Source of the DNA: JACQSR01 sp042577505
GTDB lineage: Archaea > Nanobdellota > Nanobdellia > Woesearchaeales > JACQSR01
Length of the DNA: 28,236 nucleotides
Direction of reading: 5' to 3'
Assembly (NCBI GenBank): GCA_042577505.1
Contig: JBHPEA010000016.1
Coordinates: forward strand, 1 to 28,236
Part shown: positions 23,274 through 28,236 of the stretch, piece by piece
Position numbering within the stretch: position 1 is the first letter of the stretch
Layout: each line of letters opens with the position of its first letter
Program-made: the position numbers and the translations under genes
Notes under the pieces: model-generated
Databases searched by the model: none
What the model was told of the DNA's origin: nothing
The model's input: only the letters and a program-made list of their open reading frames with translations

Positions 23274-24203
23274 TCATTCCTCTATCTGTGGTGGTTGAGC
23301 AATTTGATCAGTTTTTAGATTCTTGTAGGGTGCTTGGAAGATTAAAAGTTCACGCAGAACTAAAGAACCATCATCTTCTATTGAACCTACATCATCCCAT
23401 ATCTCAGTTATAGATTTATACACCATTGCCTCTTTAGAAAGTATGAATGTAGGTATATTTTCGATTTCGTATTTTTCAATTAGCTCTTCAGCCTCATCAC
23501 TTTTAATATCTAAAGTGAGTTCTTCACCAATATAAATTAAAAAACCTTCTTTGATAGACTTCCTTAAGAGATCTACTTCAAAACATTCTTCACAATTTAA
23601 ATCATCAATATAAGTTACGGTTACAATTCCTTCTTTTTTATCACTTGTAAGATTAACAAAAGGTGGAGCAACAGCTCTGAGAATATAGTTACCATCATCT
23701 TCAATAGATCCAATTTCATCCCAAACCCCTATAATTTCTTGATGGTTTTTAATTCCTTCTGATAAAATTATTGTAGGGATGATTTCGATATAATATTTTT
23801 CAATGATTTTTTTCCCATCCTCTGAGTCAAATTCATATTTATTGATTTTGTCTATGGCTACACCGCTTTGTTTCATCATGTCAATAGCTTCATCGAATTT
23901 TGTACATTCTTTACAATCTTCATTCTCAATTAGGATTATGTTAATTTCTTCTTTACTCTCAAGTTGTTCGATGATTTCTTTCTGTGCTGTAACATTCTTT
24001 AGGTTTCCGTCTCTGATTCTATCCTTGAGATCAGAAGTGAGAAATAATTGCATTAATAAGATGAATATGACAACACACAATAATACTATTTGGAGGGTTT
24101 TAGATTTATCTTGTTTATGGTGGTGAGTAGGTTGTTCGGTATGTGCATGGTGTTCCTTATGGTGCTCGTGTTCGGTCACTTCAGGTTTATTTTCTTCTTC
24201 CAT
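23274..24203 (-). CDS. Membrane-anchored tandem thioredoxin-like protein
   Basis: The 309-aa protein has an acidic, His-rich cytoplasmic stretch (residues 12-29), one membrane helix (37-55), and two thioredoxin-like domains outside. Repeat 1 has CKEC at 97-100, the cis-proline region EIIPTIIL (140-147) and WDEIGSIEDDG (161-171). Repeat 2 has CEEC at 204-207, ENIPTFIL (248-255) and WDDVGSIEDDG (269-279). The shared signature W-D-x-x-GSIEDDG shows a tandem duplication. The CxxC with IPT fits thiol-disulfide exchange or metal handling on the outer face. The His-rich tail could bind metals. I do not recognise a characterised family. It has its own promoter and ends in TGA. Confidence 0.8.
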   Translation of the reverse strand: MEEENKPEVTEHEHHKEHHAHTEQPTHHHKQDKSKTLQIVLLCVVIFILLMQLFLTSDLKDRIRDGNLKNVTAQKEIIEQLESKEEINIILIENEDCKECTKFDEAIDMMKQSGVAIDKINKYEFDSEDGKKIIEKYYIEIIPTIILSEGIKNHQEIIGVWDEIGSIEDDGNYILRAVAPPFVNLTSDKKEGIVTVTYIDDLNCEECFEVDLLRKSIKEGFLIYIGEELTLDIKSDEAEELIEKYEIENIPTFILSKEAMVYKSITEIWDDVGSIEDDGSLVLRELLIFQAPYKNLKTDQIAQPPQIEE

Positions 24204-24224
24204 TTATGTTCGTTCTCATCAGAA

Positions 24225-24234
24225 ATTTATAAAG
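24225..24234 (-). promoter_or_regulatory. TATA box of the tandem thioredoxin-like gene
   Basis: CTTTATAAAT on the minus strand is centred 26 bp before ATG 24203. It lies right next to the end of the upstream gene (stop at 24236). Confidence 0.6.
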
Positions 24235-24235
24235 A

Positions 24236-24895
24236 TTACTCTGTATTAACAGTTATGATTACATTTGCTTCCTTAAAGTACTCTCCATCTTTATAAGCAA
24301 TTACTTTTATTGGAAATGCATCCATAACATAACTCCATTCTTCAATGATTTCAAGGGTTGCTTTTACCTCAATTTCTTTCTCTGAATGTGCATTTAGTCT
24401 GAATGCCTCTTTGTCATATTCAAGAATCAATGAGTTGGGTGATGCTGTAGGAGATTGTTCAATGATAATATTAAAGTCTCCTGGTTCAGTATAACTTCTA
24501 ACCTTTACATCAAATGTTCCACCTTCAGGTGTTAGGATGATTCCCTGATGTAAGAAAACACCATGGAGTAGTTTATGCATATTGCTTATTGATTTTTCTT
24601 CTGATTCTTGAATTGCTTTGCATGCTTCCTCTGCTATCTTTTGTTTCAGTTCCTCTGACATATTAGATTGGTTTTGATTTATTCCTTCAATAAACATCTC
24701 AATACATTCATCCCATTTGTCCAGTTTTTTATCAAGATCTTCTGATTCTTTGGAATTGTTACCATTCTCACCAACCCGCCCCTCAATTTTATTTCCATTA
24801 TCTAGAGGACTCAATAAATGCTTAATTGGCATATAGACCGAAATGGATGCAAGTATTAGAATTATTATTATAATTAAAAGAGTTGTCTTCTTCAT
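24236..24895 (-). CDS. Unrecognised membrane-anchored extracytoplasmic protein
   Basis: The 219-aa protein has a hydrophobic N-terminal helix (about residues 4-24), a glycine/asparagine-rich linker (NGNKIEGRVGENGNN), a charged helical stretch (about 47-105), and a C-terminal beta-rich, Ig-like or pilin-accessory-like domain (about 118-219) with TEPGDFNIIIEQ and VKATLEIIEEW. Two cysteines (CIEMF, ACKAI) flank the helical stretch. It lies immediately upstream of the tandem thioredoxin-like gene on the same strand, with 32 bp between them, though each has its own TATA box. It is a possible client or partner of that protein. No family is recognised. Confidence 0.7.
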   Translation of the reverse strand: MKKTTLLIIIIILILASISVYMPIKHLLSPLDNGNKIEGRVGENGNNSKESEDLDKKLDKWDECIEMFIEGINQNQSNMSEELKQKIAEEACKAIQESEEKSISNMHKLLHGVFLHQGIILTPEGGTFDVKVRSYTEPGDFNIIIEQSPTASPNSLILEYDKEAFRLNAHSEKEIEVKATLEIIEEWSYVMDAFPIKVIAYKDGEYFKEANVIITVNTE

Positions 24896-24914
24896 TTTTT
24901 CTATTTTATTTGGA

Positions 24915-24924
24915 ATATTTAAAA
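24915..24924 (-). promoter_or_regulatory. TATA box of the 24236-24895 gene
   Basis: TTTTAAATAT on the minus strand is centred about 24 bp before ATG 24895. Confidence 0.5.
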
Positions 24925-24947
24925 AAATTGCCCCAAAATCCCATAAT

Positions 24948-24957
24948 ATTTATAAAG
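24948..24957 (+). promoter_or_regulatory. Second TATA-like box ahead of tRNA-Pro
   Basis: ATTTATAAAG would start RNA near 24979 and give a leader of about 34 nt. That leader would contain CAGCCC, able to pair with the tRNA acceptor 5' strand GGGCTG. Confidence 0.35.
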
Positions 24958-24978
24958 CAACCCGGTTTTTCCATTAGG

Positions 24979-24987
24979 TTTAAAAAT
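24979..24987 (+). promoter_or_regulatory. TATA box of tRNA-Pro
   Basis: TTTAAAAAT predicts a start near 25009, a few nt before the tRNA 5' end at 25013. Confidence 0.5.
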
Positions 24988-25012
24988 AGGACTCGAGTTC
25001 AGCCCTATAAGC

Positions 25013-25116
25013 GGGGCTGTGGGGTAACCTGGTTATCCTTTCCGCTTTGGGAGCGGATGATCTCGGTTCGAAACTAAGGGATATTAACTCGACTGTCGAA
25101 AGTCCGAGCAGCCCCA
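25013..25116 (+). tRNA. tRNA-Pro (anticodon UGG) with T-loop intron
   Basis: The acceptor stem is GGGGCTG (25013-25019) paired with CAGCCCC, with discriminator A at 25116. The D-arm is GGGT...ATCC with GG in the loop. The anticodon stem TCCGC/GCGGA (25041-25045 with 25053-25057) closes the loop TTTGGGA, which gives anticodon TGG and proline. The T-stem is CTCGG (25062-25066) with CCGAG (25104-25108). The T-loop is interrupted by a 30-nt intron; splicing leaves the loop TTCGAAT of seven bases, the archaeal consensus. CCA is not encoded. The L37Ae start codon lies only 10 nt after the tRNA end. Confidence 0.92.
25073..25102 (+). other. tRNA intron at non-canonical position 59/60
   Basis: A bulge-helix-bulge-like motif is visible. 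The 4-bp helix is TTCG (25067-25070) with CGAA (25097-25100). Bulge 1 is AAA (25071-25073) and bulge 2 is AGT (25101-25103). Cutting after the second base of each bulge removes 30 nt and restores a 7-nt T-loop. The inner helix expected beyond bulge 1 is weak, so the motif looks relaxed. Confidence 0.75.
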
Positions 25117-25125
25117 TTTAATAAA

Positions 25126-25368
25126 ATGGCGAAGAAAAAATTAAGTTTATCGACGAAGAGATTTGGACCAAGGTATGGAAGAAAGATCAAGTTAAAGTAT
25201 GCTCTCATTGAAGCTGAGAGAAAAAAGAAACAGAAATGTCCATATTGTTTGAAAGAAAAGGTTAACCGTGTTTCTGTAGGAATCTGGCTTTGTAATTCGT
25301 GTAATTCAAAATTTGCTGGTAAGGCATATTCTCTTGATAAAAAGTTAACACAAGAGGGGGCTGAATAA
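25126..25368 (+). CDS. rpl37ae: Ribosomal protein L37Ae (eL43)
   Basis: The 80-aa protein starts with the typical RFGPRYGRKIK segment and carries the zinc ribbon CPYC (residues 38-41) ... CNSCNSKFAGKAY. It is part of the large ribosomal subunit. Its ATG lies 10 nt after the tRNA-Pro 3' end, and no clear TATA box stands between them apart from a weak GATATTAA inside the tRNA intron. The gene therefore may be transcribed together with the tRNA. Its stop overlaps the RpoP start as TAATG. It opens the conserved archaeal run L37Ae-RpoP-Pcc1-prefoldin beta-UPF0147. Confidence 0.96.
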   Translation: MAKKKLSLSTKRFGPRYGRKIKLKYALIEAERKKKQKCPYCLKEKVNRVSVGIWLCNSCNSKFAGKAYSLDKKLTQEGAE

Positions 25369-25502
25369 TGGAATACAAGTGTTTTGAATGTAATAAAAAG
25401 GTGTCTCAAGATTATGTTAGAAAGCGTGTTAGATGTCCATATTGTGGCTCAAAGATGCTTTTCAAACCTCGGTCAATTGGTACTAAGATTAAAGCAAGAT
25501 GA
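25368..25502 (+). CDS. rpoP: RNA polymerase subunit P (Rpb12-like, 44 aa)
   Basis: This short gene encodes a 44-aa protein with one zinc ribbon: CFECNK at the start and CPYCGSKML near the middle, followed by the basic tail KPRSIGTKIKAR. Both the length and the RVRCPYCGSK core match archaeal RpoP, which bridges the Rpo3/Rpo10 side of RNA polymerase. It overlaps the L37Ae stop by one base (TAATG) and the Pcc1 start as ATGA, so it is translationally coupled on both sides. It uses TGA. Confidence 0.92.
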   Translation: MEYKCFECNKKVSQDYVRKRVRCPYCGSKMLFKPRSIGTKIKAR

Positions 25503-25732
25503 AATATCGGCTTACATTAGTGGTTGACGAAGATATAGATATGCTGTATGATTGTCTTGTTCCCGAAATATCTAAGAGGGAGAGGTCAGAGTTAAAGATT
25601 GAAAAAGGGAAAGATAGTTTGAAGCTGATAATGAATGCACAGGATTCGGTTGCTTTGCGTGCCACTGCAAATTCACTAATAAAATTGTTGTTAATGCATG
25701 AAAAAATCAAGAAGGTAAAAGATGGTAACTAA
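25499..25732 (+). CDS. pcc1: KEOPS complex subunit Pcc1
   Basis: The 77-aa protein has the Pcc1 fold: strands around RLTLVVDEDIDMLYDCLVPE, then SELKIEKGKDSLKLIMNAQD, and the helix with SVALRATANSLIKLL, which corresponds to the conserved D-xxALRAxxNSxxRLL pattern. Pcc1 dimerises within KEOPS, which with Kae1 makes the t6A modification on tRNAs that read ANN codons. It lies between RpoP (ATGA overlap) and prefoldin beta (11-bp overlap), its usual archaeal setting. Confidence 0.9.
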   Translation: MKYRLTLVVDEDIDMLYDCLVPEISKRERSELKIEKGKDSLKLIMNAQDSVALRATANSLIKLLLMHEKIKKVKDGN

Positions 25733-26051
25733 GAAAGAAGCGGAAGAAAAGATTTCTCAACTCCAGTTAATTGAGCAGAGTGTTCAAACTTTATTAGTGC
25801 AAAAACAACAGCTTCAAGCTCAACAACAAGAAATTGAATCTGCATTAGATGAGTTATCAAAAACAGATAAAGCATATAAGATTGTTGGAAATTTAATGAT
25901 TGCTTCAGATAAAGAGGAACTTAAAAAATATCTTCAAACAAAAAAGGATACCTTAGATTTAAGAGTAAAATCAATTGAGAAGCAAGAGAATCAGTTAAAA
26001 GAAAAAGCAGAGTCTACTAGATCCCAAATTATGGAGGGGCTGAAGAAATAA
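25722..26051 (+). CDS. pfdB: Prefoldin subunit beta
   Basis: The 109-aa protein has two long amphipathic helices joined by the beta-hairpin region KTDKAYKIVGNLMIASDKEEL (residues about 46-66), the hallmark of beta-class prefoldin. The first helix is rich in Gln and hydrophobic heptads (LVQKQQLQAQQQEIESAL). Together with prefoldin alpha it forms the hexameric chaperone that hands unfolded proteins to the thermosome. It overlaps pcc1 by 11 bp and is followed one base later by the UPF0147 gene. Confidence 0.95.
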   Translation: MVTKKEAEEKISQLQLIEQSVQTLLVQKQQLQAQQQEIESALDELSKTDKAYKIVGNLMIASDKEELKKYLQTKKDTLDLRVKSIEKQENQLKEKAESTRSQIMEGLKK

Positions 26052-26052
26052 C

Positions 26053-26295
26053 ATGGAAGAGATTGATGAAATTGTTGATATCATATCTGAACTCGAAAAC
26101 GATGCAACTGTTCCACGCAACGTTAAGGAGAAATTTAGCAAAATAATTGGAATTCTAAAGAGTAATGAAGAATTATCTATCAAAGTCAATAAAGCTTTGA
26201 ATGAAATGGATGATATTTCTGACGATACGAACATTCAACCTTATACTAGAACTCAGCTTTGGAATATAGTATCTACTTTAGAGAAATATGCTTAA
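26053..26295 (+). CDS. UPF0147 family protein
   Basis: The 80-aa all-helical, acidic protein reads VDIISELENDATVPRNVKEK at the start and DTNIQPYTRTQLWNIVSTLE at the end. Both the TVPRN and P.(Y/H)TRT..WNIVS.LE signatures identify the UPF0147 family, conserved in archaea and commonly placed directly after prefoldin beta. Its function is not known. It is last in the L37Ae operon, and its 3' end overlaps the convergent pilin-like gene by 4 bp. Confidence 0.92.
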   Translation: MEEIDEIVDIISELENDATVPRNVKEKFSKIIGILKSNEELSIKVNKALNEMDDISDDTNIQPYTRTQLWNIVSTLEKYA

Positions 26296-26555
26296 GTCTC
26301 CATATCTTGGAGTGCTTCTTTTTCTTTTTGTAAATATTCGTCGAGAGATAATCTGCCTAAAAGATAGTCTACTTGGACATGCTTCAATTCATTATCTAAG
26401 GACGCAACGCTAATTGTGATAAAATTCTCAGTAACTGCAGGAGTTTCATCAGTATCTATAGATCTTCCGAAGTTCATAGTAATAATTCCCAAGATTAAGG
26501 CAAATACCACTAACAGAACAGTTGCTACTAAAGGGGAAAGGGCTTTCTTATTCAT
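26292..26555 (-). CDS. Pilin-like membrane protein with SHOCT-like tail
   Basis: The 87-aa protein begins MNKKALSPLVATVLLVVFAL, a classical archaeal type III (pilin/archaellin) signal. Processing by prepilin peptidase would be expected near the KKA-LSPLV junction. The rest is short: a polar linker with about 20 residues of possible strand (AVTENFITISVASLD), then ELKHVQVDYLLGRLSLDEYLQKEKEALQ, which resembles the SHOCT motif (L...GxI..xEYxxxK..L). The protein is too short to be a normal pilin with a beta domain. It overlaps the upstream 3-TM gene as ATGA. Confidence 0.72.
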   Translation of the reverse strand: MNKKALSPLVATVLLVVFALILGIITMNFGRSIDTDETPAVTENFITISVASLDNELKHVQVDYLLGRLSLDEYLQKEKEALQDMET

Positions 26556-26863
26556 TTTTTCTTCCCCTCATTTTTAAGATAATCTCTCTGAAGTAAAAGT
26601 AGATAAATGAATAAAGTCACCATAATCATTTCAAAAATAGCATTCAATATTCTTGGGGCGGTCAAAACATTTACAATATGTAGAACTGTGAGTACCTCTT
26701 CAACAATATAGATACATAAAGCAGTAAATAATAAGATCCATGGTTTGAGGAACACCCCTTTATTTTTCATTTGAAATAATCTGAGAAACATAATTCCCAC
26801 TACTATGACTAAGACTAAATTATAATAAGGAGCTACAATTCCTAAACAATATCCAATTGTCAT
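26552..26863 (-). CDS. Small 3-TM membrane protein (second of a paralogous pair)
   Basis: The 103-aa protein has three hydrophobic helices (about 8-29, 42-63, 73-94) and a basic tail KNEGKKK. It is a diverged paralogue of the gene just upstream. Both have a polar loop ending in L(K/R)PW before helix 2, a buried acidic motif in helix 2 ((Q/E)E(I/V)L..L), and a third helix that ends in LLLQ/LILQQ followed by lysines. No known family is recognised. It overlaps both neighbours by 4 bp (ATGA), so the three proteins are translationally coupled and probably made in fixed proportion. Confidence 0.72.
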   Translation of the reverse strand: MTIGYCLGIVAPYYNLVLVIVVGIMFLRLFQMKNKGVFLKPWILLFTALCIYIVEEVLTVLHIVNVLTAPRILNAIFEMIMVTLFIYLLLLQRDYLKNEGKKK

Positions 26864-27168
26864 TTTTTCTTTAATAAGTTTAAATTTTGTTGTAATATTA
26901 AGGCTCTAATCATTAATCCTAAGATAATGGTCGGAACAATGTGGGTGAGGAAAGGACTTTCATAAATTTGGAATGCTCTAAGTGCTCCTAGAATTTCTTG
27001 TATAGCGAAGAAGATTACAACGAAAATTAATACTTTCCAAGGTCTCAATGTTTCTTCTTTTGTTCTTAAAGCAAACATAGACACTGAAATAATGATAGCT
27101 ATTAAAGCCAGGATAATATTAGAAATTTTTAATACGCCCTCTATGAAAGGAATAAGTTCGTGAGCCAT
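26860..27168 (-). CDS. Small 3-TM membrane protein (first of a paralogous pair)
   Basis: The 102-aa protein has three helices (about 14-33, 43-65, 73-93), the loop RTKEETLRPW before helix 2, the acidic IQEILGALRAF in helix 2, and the basic end NLLKKK. It is paralogous to the next gene. The leaderless ATG sits 27 bp from its TATA box and it leads a three-gene operon with two ATGA overlaps. Function unknown; paired 3-TM units plus a pilin-like helix suggest a hetero-oligomeric membrane assembly (inference). Confidence 0.72.
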   Translation of the reverse strand: MAHELIPFIEGVLKISNIILALIAIIISVSMFALRTKEETLRPWKVLIFVVIFFAIQEILGALRAFQIYESPFLTHIVPTIILGLMIRALILQQNLNLLKKK

Positions 27169-27190
27169 ATGCGGATCTTAATGATATCAA

Positions 27191-27199
27191 TATTTAAAG
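27191..27199 (-). promoter_or_regulatory. TATA box of the 3-TM/3-TM/pilin-like operon
   Basis: CTTTAAATA on the minus strand is centred 27 bp before ATG 27168. Confidence 0.6.
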
Positions 27200-27226
27200 G
27201 TTTTGGATGAAAAATTTTTCCAAAGT

Positions 27227-27235
27227 AATATAAAT
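27227..27235 (+). promoter_or_regulatory. TATA box of the DRG GTPase gene
   Basis: AATATAAAT is centred 26 bp before ATG 27257. Confidence 0.6.
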
Positions 27236-27256
27236 TGACTTTGATGTGTATGTAGA

Positions 27257-28236
27257 ATGGCCAAAAGGGAAGTTAAGAAAAAGGTTGAAGTTGGTACTAG
27301 GATTGGTGAATTAGAAGAAGAATTATCTAAAACAAAATATAATAAAAGAACGCAGCACCATGTTGGTTTAGTTAAAGCAAAAATTGCGCTATTAAAAGAT
27401 AAGCAAGAGCGATGTGTTGCAGGTAAAGGAAAAACTCATGGTTACTCTGTAAAAAAGTCAGGTGATGCTTCTGTTATTATGGTAGGGTATCCTTCTGTGG
27501 GAAAATCTACTCTTCTCAATAAGATTACAAATGCAAATTCACCTATTGGAAGCTATTCATTCACTACACTAACTTGTATTCCTGGTACTATGTATTATCT
27601 TGGAGCAAAAATACAAATTCTTGATGTTCCGGGTGTTATTGAGGGGGCAGCTTCAGGTAAAGGGAGAGGAAAGGAAGTTCTAGCAGTTACTTCGTCTGCA
27701 GATTTGGCAATGGTTATTGTGGATGTTTTTACTCTTGGTGGTATTGATAAGTTGAAAAAAGAAATTTATGATTCGCATATTAGGATCAATCAAAGGAAGC
27801 CGGATGTTAGAATTACAAAAATAAGTCGAGGAGGGATAAGAGTAGGTACAACTGTAAAATTGACTAAAATTGATAAACGGACAATTGCGGATATTATAAG
27901 GGAGTTTAAGATAACAAATGCTGACGTGGTTATTCGTGATGATATTACTCCAGATCAACTTATAGATGTAATTGAAGGTAATAAAAAGTACATGCCAGGT
28001 ATTGTTGTCATAAATAAGATAGATATGGTGTCTCCTGAAGAGATTCAAAGAATTAAAAAACAGTACAAACCAGATATTATGATTTCTGCCGAAAAAGATC
28101 TCAATATTGAAGAGTTGAAGAAGGTGATATTTTCAAAACTTGGTTTAATGAAAGTTTATTGTAAGGAAGCTAGGCAAAAAGCAGATTTAGAAGAGCCATT
28201 AATTGTTTTTAAAGGTTGTACTATAAGAGATATGTG
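27257..28236 (+). CDS. DRG/Rbg-family GTPase, N-terminal part (3' end outside window)
   Basis: The frame runs from ATG 27257 to the window edge without a stop (about 326 codons). It encodes a helical N-terminal region (residues 1-60), then a translation-linked GTPase with G1 GYPSVGKST, G2-region Thr residues in SFTTLTCIPG, G3 DVPGVIEGAA, G4 NKID and a G5-like SAEK. The insertion between G3 and G4 (HIRINQRKPDV..ITKISRGGIRV) is typical of DRG (developmentally regulated GTP-binding) proteins, close to Obg. The last visible residues, EEPLIVFKGCTIRDM, begin the C-terminal TGS domain. It probably acts on the ribosome in stress or during elongation. Confidence 0.94.
   Translation, partial: MAKREVKKKVEVGTRIGELEEELSKTKYNKRTQHHVGLVKAKIALLKDKQERCVAGKGKTHGYSVKKSGDASVIMVGYPSVGKSTLLNKITNANSPIGSYSFTTLTCIPGTMYYLGAKIQILDVPGVIEGAASGKGRGKEVLAVTSSADLAMVIVDVFTLGGIDKLKKEIYDSHIRINQRKPDVRITKISRGGIRVGTTVKLTKIDKRTIADIIREFKITNADVVIRDDITPDQLIDVIEGNKKYMPGIVVINKIDMVSPEEIQRIKKQYKPDIMISAEKDLNIEELKKVIFSKLGLMKVYCKEARQKADLEEPLIVFKGCTIRDM

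Noticed and set aside
25074..25409. A 111-codon minus-strand open frame over the tRNA 3' end and L37Ae
   Set aside because: It runs opposite a tRNA exon and two ribosomal/polymerase genes; it is a shadow.
27680..28048. A 122-codon minus-strand open frame
   Set aside because: It lies entirely opposite the G3-G5 region of the DRG GTPase, whose motifs are unmistakable.
1..28236. CRISPR array, insertion sequence, integrase/attachment site or prophage
   Set aside because: No regularly spaced repeats, transposase or integrase motifs, or long terminal repeats were seen; the only tRNA has no 3' duplicate that would mark an integration site.

Overview
The window is AT-rich chromosomal DNA from an archaeon. 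Domain-level markers are an archaeal histone, eIF5A with a hypusine site, ribosomal proteins L40e and L37Ae, RNA polymerase subunit P (Rpb12), the KEOPS subunit Pcc1, prefoldin beta, archaeal release factor aRF1, a DRG-type GTPase, and a tRNA with a bulge-helix-bulge intron. Almost every gene has a TATA box centred about 24-28 bp before its start codon, which points to leaderless mRNAs. Genes are short and tightly packed, no gap exceeds 300 bp, and many products are unrecognised small membrane proteins. Together with an aRF1 lacking its zinc mini-domain and a PolX reduced to its polymerase half, this suggests a DPANN lineage of the Woesearchaeota/Pacearchaeota kind. That placement is inference.

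Layout. 1-4.4 kb: the C-terminal part of SMC (cut by the window edge), a secreted membrane-anchored transglutaminase-like protein, and a convergent membrane protein with two N-terminal helical repeats. 4.4-7.8 kb: an overlapping operon of a PIN-ATPase-KH protein, seryl-tRNA synthetase and a small zinc-ribbon membrane protein. 7.9-12.3 kb: single genes on both strands, comprising a sugar-nucleotide epimerase, a SemiSWEET/PQ-loop protein, a CxxC protein, a small Cro/XRE repressor with what look like two operators, an alpha/beta hydrolase and two unrecognised proteins. 12.3-15.3 kb: PHP-less PolX, glutamine synthetase, and a divergent Lrp/AsnC regulator that probably controls it. 15.3-19.1 kb: small membrane proteins, including a 58-aa PLDc_N-like one, then a site-2 protease/TrmJ-like methyltransferase pair and an unrecognised protein. 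19.2-20.0 kb: a compact histone/eIF5A/L40e operon. 20.0-24.9 kb: a SprT-like zincin, a lipase-like hydrolase, aRF1, a membrane-anchored tandem thioredoxin-like protein and a membrane-anchored beta-rich protein. 25.0-26.3 kb: tRNA-Pro(UGG) with a T-loop intron only 10 nt ahead of the conserved run L37Ae, RpoP, Pcc1, prefoldin beta, UPF0147. 26.3-27.2 kb: a three-gene, ATGA-overlapping membrane operon (two paralogous 3-TM proteins and a pilin-like protein). 27.3 kb to the end: the start of a DRG GTPase gene.

Most of the window is housekeeping information processing. The best candidates for something undescribed are the 3-TM/3-TM/pilin-like operon, the tandem thioredoxin-like protein with a repeated GSIEDDG signature, the paired GTTA-N8-TAAC operators of the small repressor, and the tRNA-Pro gene arrangement. 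I see no CRISPR array, insertion sequence, prophage or defence island.
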